This document shows, piece after piece, positions 62,950 to 64,000 of a stretch of 64,000 nucleotides of DNA. This stretch comes from Erodium maritimum (Eukaryota; Streptophyta; Magnoliopsida; Geraniales; Geraniaceae). Under the pieces are notes generated by a model. It made no database searches. It saw only the letters and a list, made by a program, of their open reading frames with translations, and was not told the origin of the DNA. How positions within the stretch are numbered: position 1 is the first letter of the stretch; each line of letters begins with the position of its first letter. The position numbers were made by a program, and so were the translations under genes. The stretch lies in the NCBI GenBank assembly GCA_963921825.1, contig OY997591.1:45281825-45345824 (forward strand), written 5' to 3'.

Positions 62950-64000
62950 ATCGGTTAATAACTGATTGGACTCTTGGTCGTTAACAAGTCTGAAGAATTG
63001 TCACTAGTTGAACTCTATTAACCCTCATATCGAAAACACAAATTTATCATGCGACGACATCTTGCATTTACAGTTCAACCACTGTAAATATCTAAAATAA
63101 TTTGGACATATCCCAAACATATAAAAAAACAAAGGATTTAAGAAAGACTCGAGATAGAAACAACTAAGATCCAGTTAAGAAAAAACTCAAGGACATGCAA
63201 TAACGAGAAGAAAACCTCACACATAAGAAAAAATCAGGGACATGTAATAATGAGAGGAAATAGTCGTTTACTGTTATAAAAAAGGTAAAGATTCTTTTTT
63301 TAAAAAGCGAGGACAACACACTCATACTAAAAAAAGTCGATGAAATTATTTTATGAGCTCCACTAGGGTTTCACTCAATGTGCCGCTAGCTACCGCGTTA
63401 CTGGACTCCCCCCACCATTAGTGACGTGTCCCCCGTCCCTATACCAGTTCCTCCCTACCACCCCAATGGTTCCCGACTGGTTTCTCTCTTCGACATCAGC
63501 CGATTTCCCCCTTTAGGATCCCACTACTATCGCCGCCCTCGAGTACATGAAGGTAGCCCCCGCCGTCTCAGATCCCTATCCTTGATCAGCCTCCAACTTC
63601 CCTAACTCCGCATCGACGCATTCACTTCTTTGACCTCCACCGATGCCTTCTCCTTGACCTCTCTCCTGATTCTAGGTCAAGCTGATCGATTGGTTCTGTT
63701 TTATTATGTCTGTTTTTTTTTCTTTTTGCAAGGTCAATGACTCGCTTACTTCTTGTCGAACTAAGTTTGATCGTACCCCTCATCATGAGAAGAGTCCTCC
63801 CTATGGAATCAAGCAACGTCTAGACACCATTTAAAACGGTTCTCCATAATTTGACTTTAATTTTAAGTTTCTATGTCCTTTTCTTCAAAACCGAAGTTTT
63901 CGATCAATTGTTTAATTGGTCTGTTAAATAGGAACCTACGATCCTATATTTTATATACCGACTCTTTTTTTATTAATGATATATGCACATTTCGTTAAAA
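62950..64000. other. Right-edge sequence without recognised gene
   Basis: AT-rich to about 63340, then CT-rich. It could be the 5' part of the CACTA element's gene region, but no domain was recognised. Confidence 0.35.

Larger units (their letters stand above)
53752..64000 (-). mobile_element. CACTA (En/Spm) element, running off the right edge, with nested insertions
   Basis: The left end CACTACTACAAGA opens a subterminal region (53760-54140) full of GCCGAC/CGTCGG and gacgaa motifs, typical of CACTA termini. Minus-strand coding remnants suit a TnpA-like transposase protein. A coiled-coil-like C-terminus (MEAFIAQLVKE, RGDMAAQISELSSDMEFM) lies at 54460-54350. Its upstream part continues beyond the MULE at 61654-61750. 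A basic segment (FFKRYAQKRECEASRSNNKL) lies near 62200-62110, and a longer minus frame at 62935-62477 has no clear family match. The other terminus is not in the window, so no TSD can be checked. Several stops break the frames. Confidence 0.6.

Overview
This is plant nuclear DNA, most likely from a eudicot. It carries a spliced polygalacturonase gene, a complete ER-lumen-protein (K/HDEL) receptor gene with typical plant exon structure, and many plant transposon families: Ty3/gypsy chromoviruses (Tekay/Del type) with LTRs of about 3 kb, Ty1/copia, L1-type LINEs, Mutator-like (MULE), hAT, PIF/Harbinger and CACTA elements. Only two host genes can be supported. The rest is a transposon graveyard with nested insertions, many of which can be delimited to the base by their target-site duplications (TSDs).

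Layout. 1-1785: polygalacturonase (GH28), 5' exon(s) off the left edge, probably a pseudogene. 2242-12890: a MULE with terminal inverted repeats (TIRs) of about 200 bp and a 9-bp TSD, holding a broken Tekay element (3255-12330). 13110-15340: LINE remnant, minus strand. 15570-18426: solo Tekay LTR, minus. 19054-25838: a 5'-truncated LINE (minus) with a 15-bp TSD; it contains one hAT element (19586-20456) and one solo LTR (21133-25325), which itself contains a second hAT element (23626-24553). 26156-28965: LINE remnant, plus. 29140-30700: LINE ORF1 remnant, minus. 30818-34081: solo Tekay LTR with a perfect TSD and a 13-copy minisatellite. 34816-36958: PIF/Harbinger transposon with a nearly complete transposase. 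37282-41467: ERD2 (six coding exons, 215 aa), apparently intact. 41909-43167: fold-back MULE just downstream of ERD2. 43330-45070: second, decayed Harbinger copy, interrupted by a 490-bp MULE-type MITE (44463-44952). 45941-52943: Ty1/copia element, minus, with both LTRs. 53752-64000: CACTA-like element running off the right edge, interrupted by a MULE (54479-61644) that is interrupted by a short Tekay-type element (54663-61446).

ERD2 is the only gene expected to work: it recycles escaped ER-resident proteins from the Golgi. It is flanked on both sides by DNA transposons, a Harbinger element 323 bp upstream of its ATG and a fold-back MULE about 440 bp downstream of its stop codon, either of which could supply regulatory sequence. 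I see no operon-like or defence-like system and no CRISPR, rRNA or convincing tRNA gene. The most notable signals are the precisely resolved nesting (up to three or four layers), a paired hAT family with perfect 8-bp TSDs, an LTR-resident 56-bp minisatellite that varies in copy number between LTR copies, and an LTR whose two halves have different affinities.
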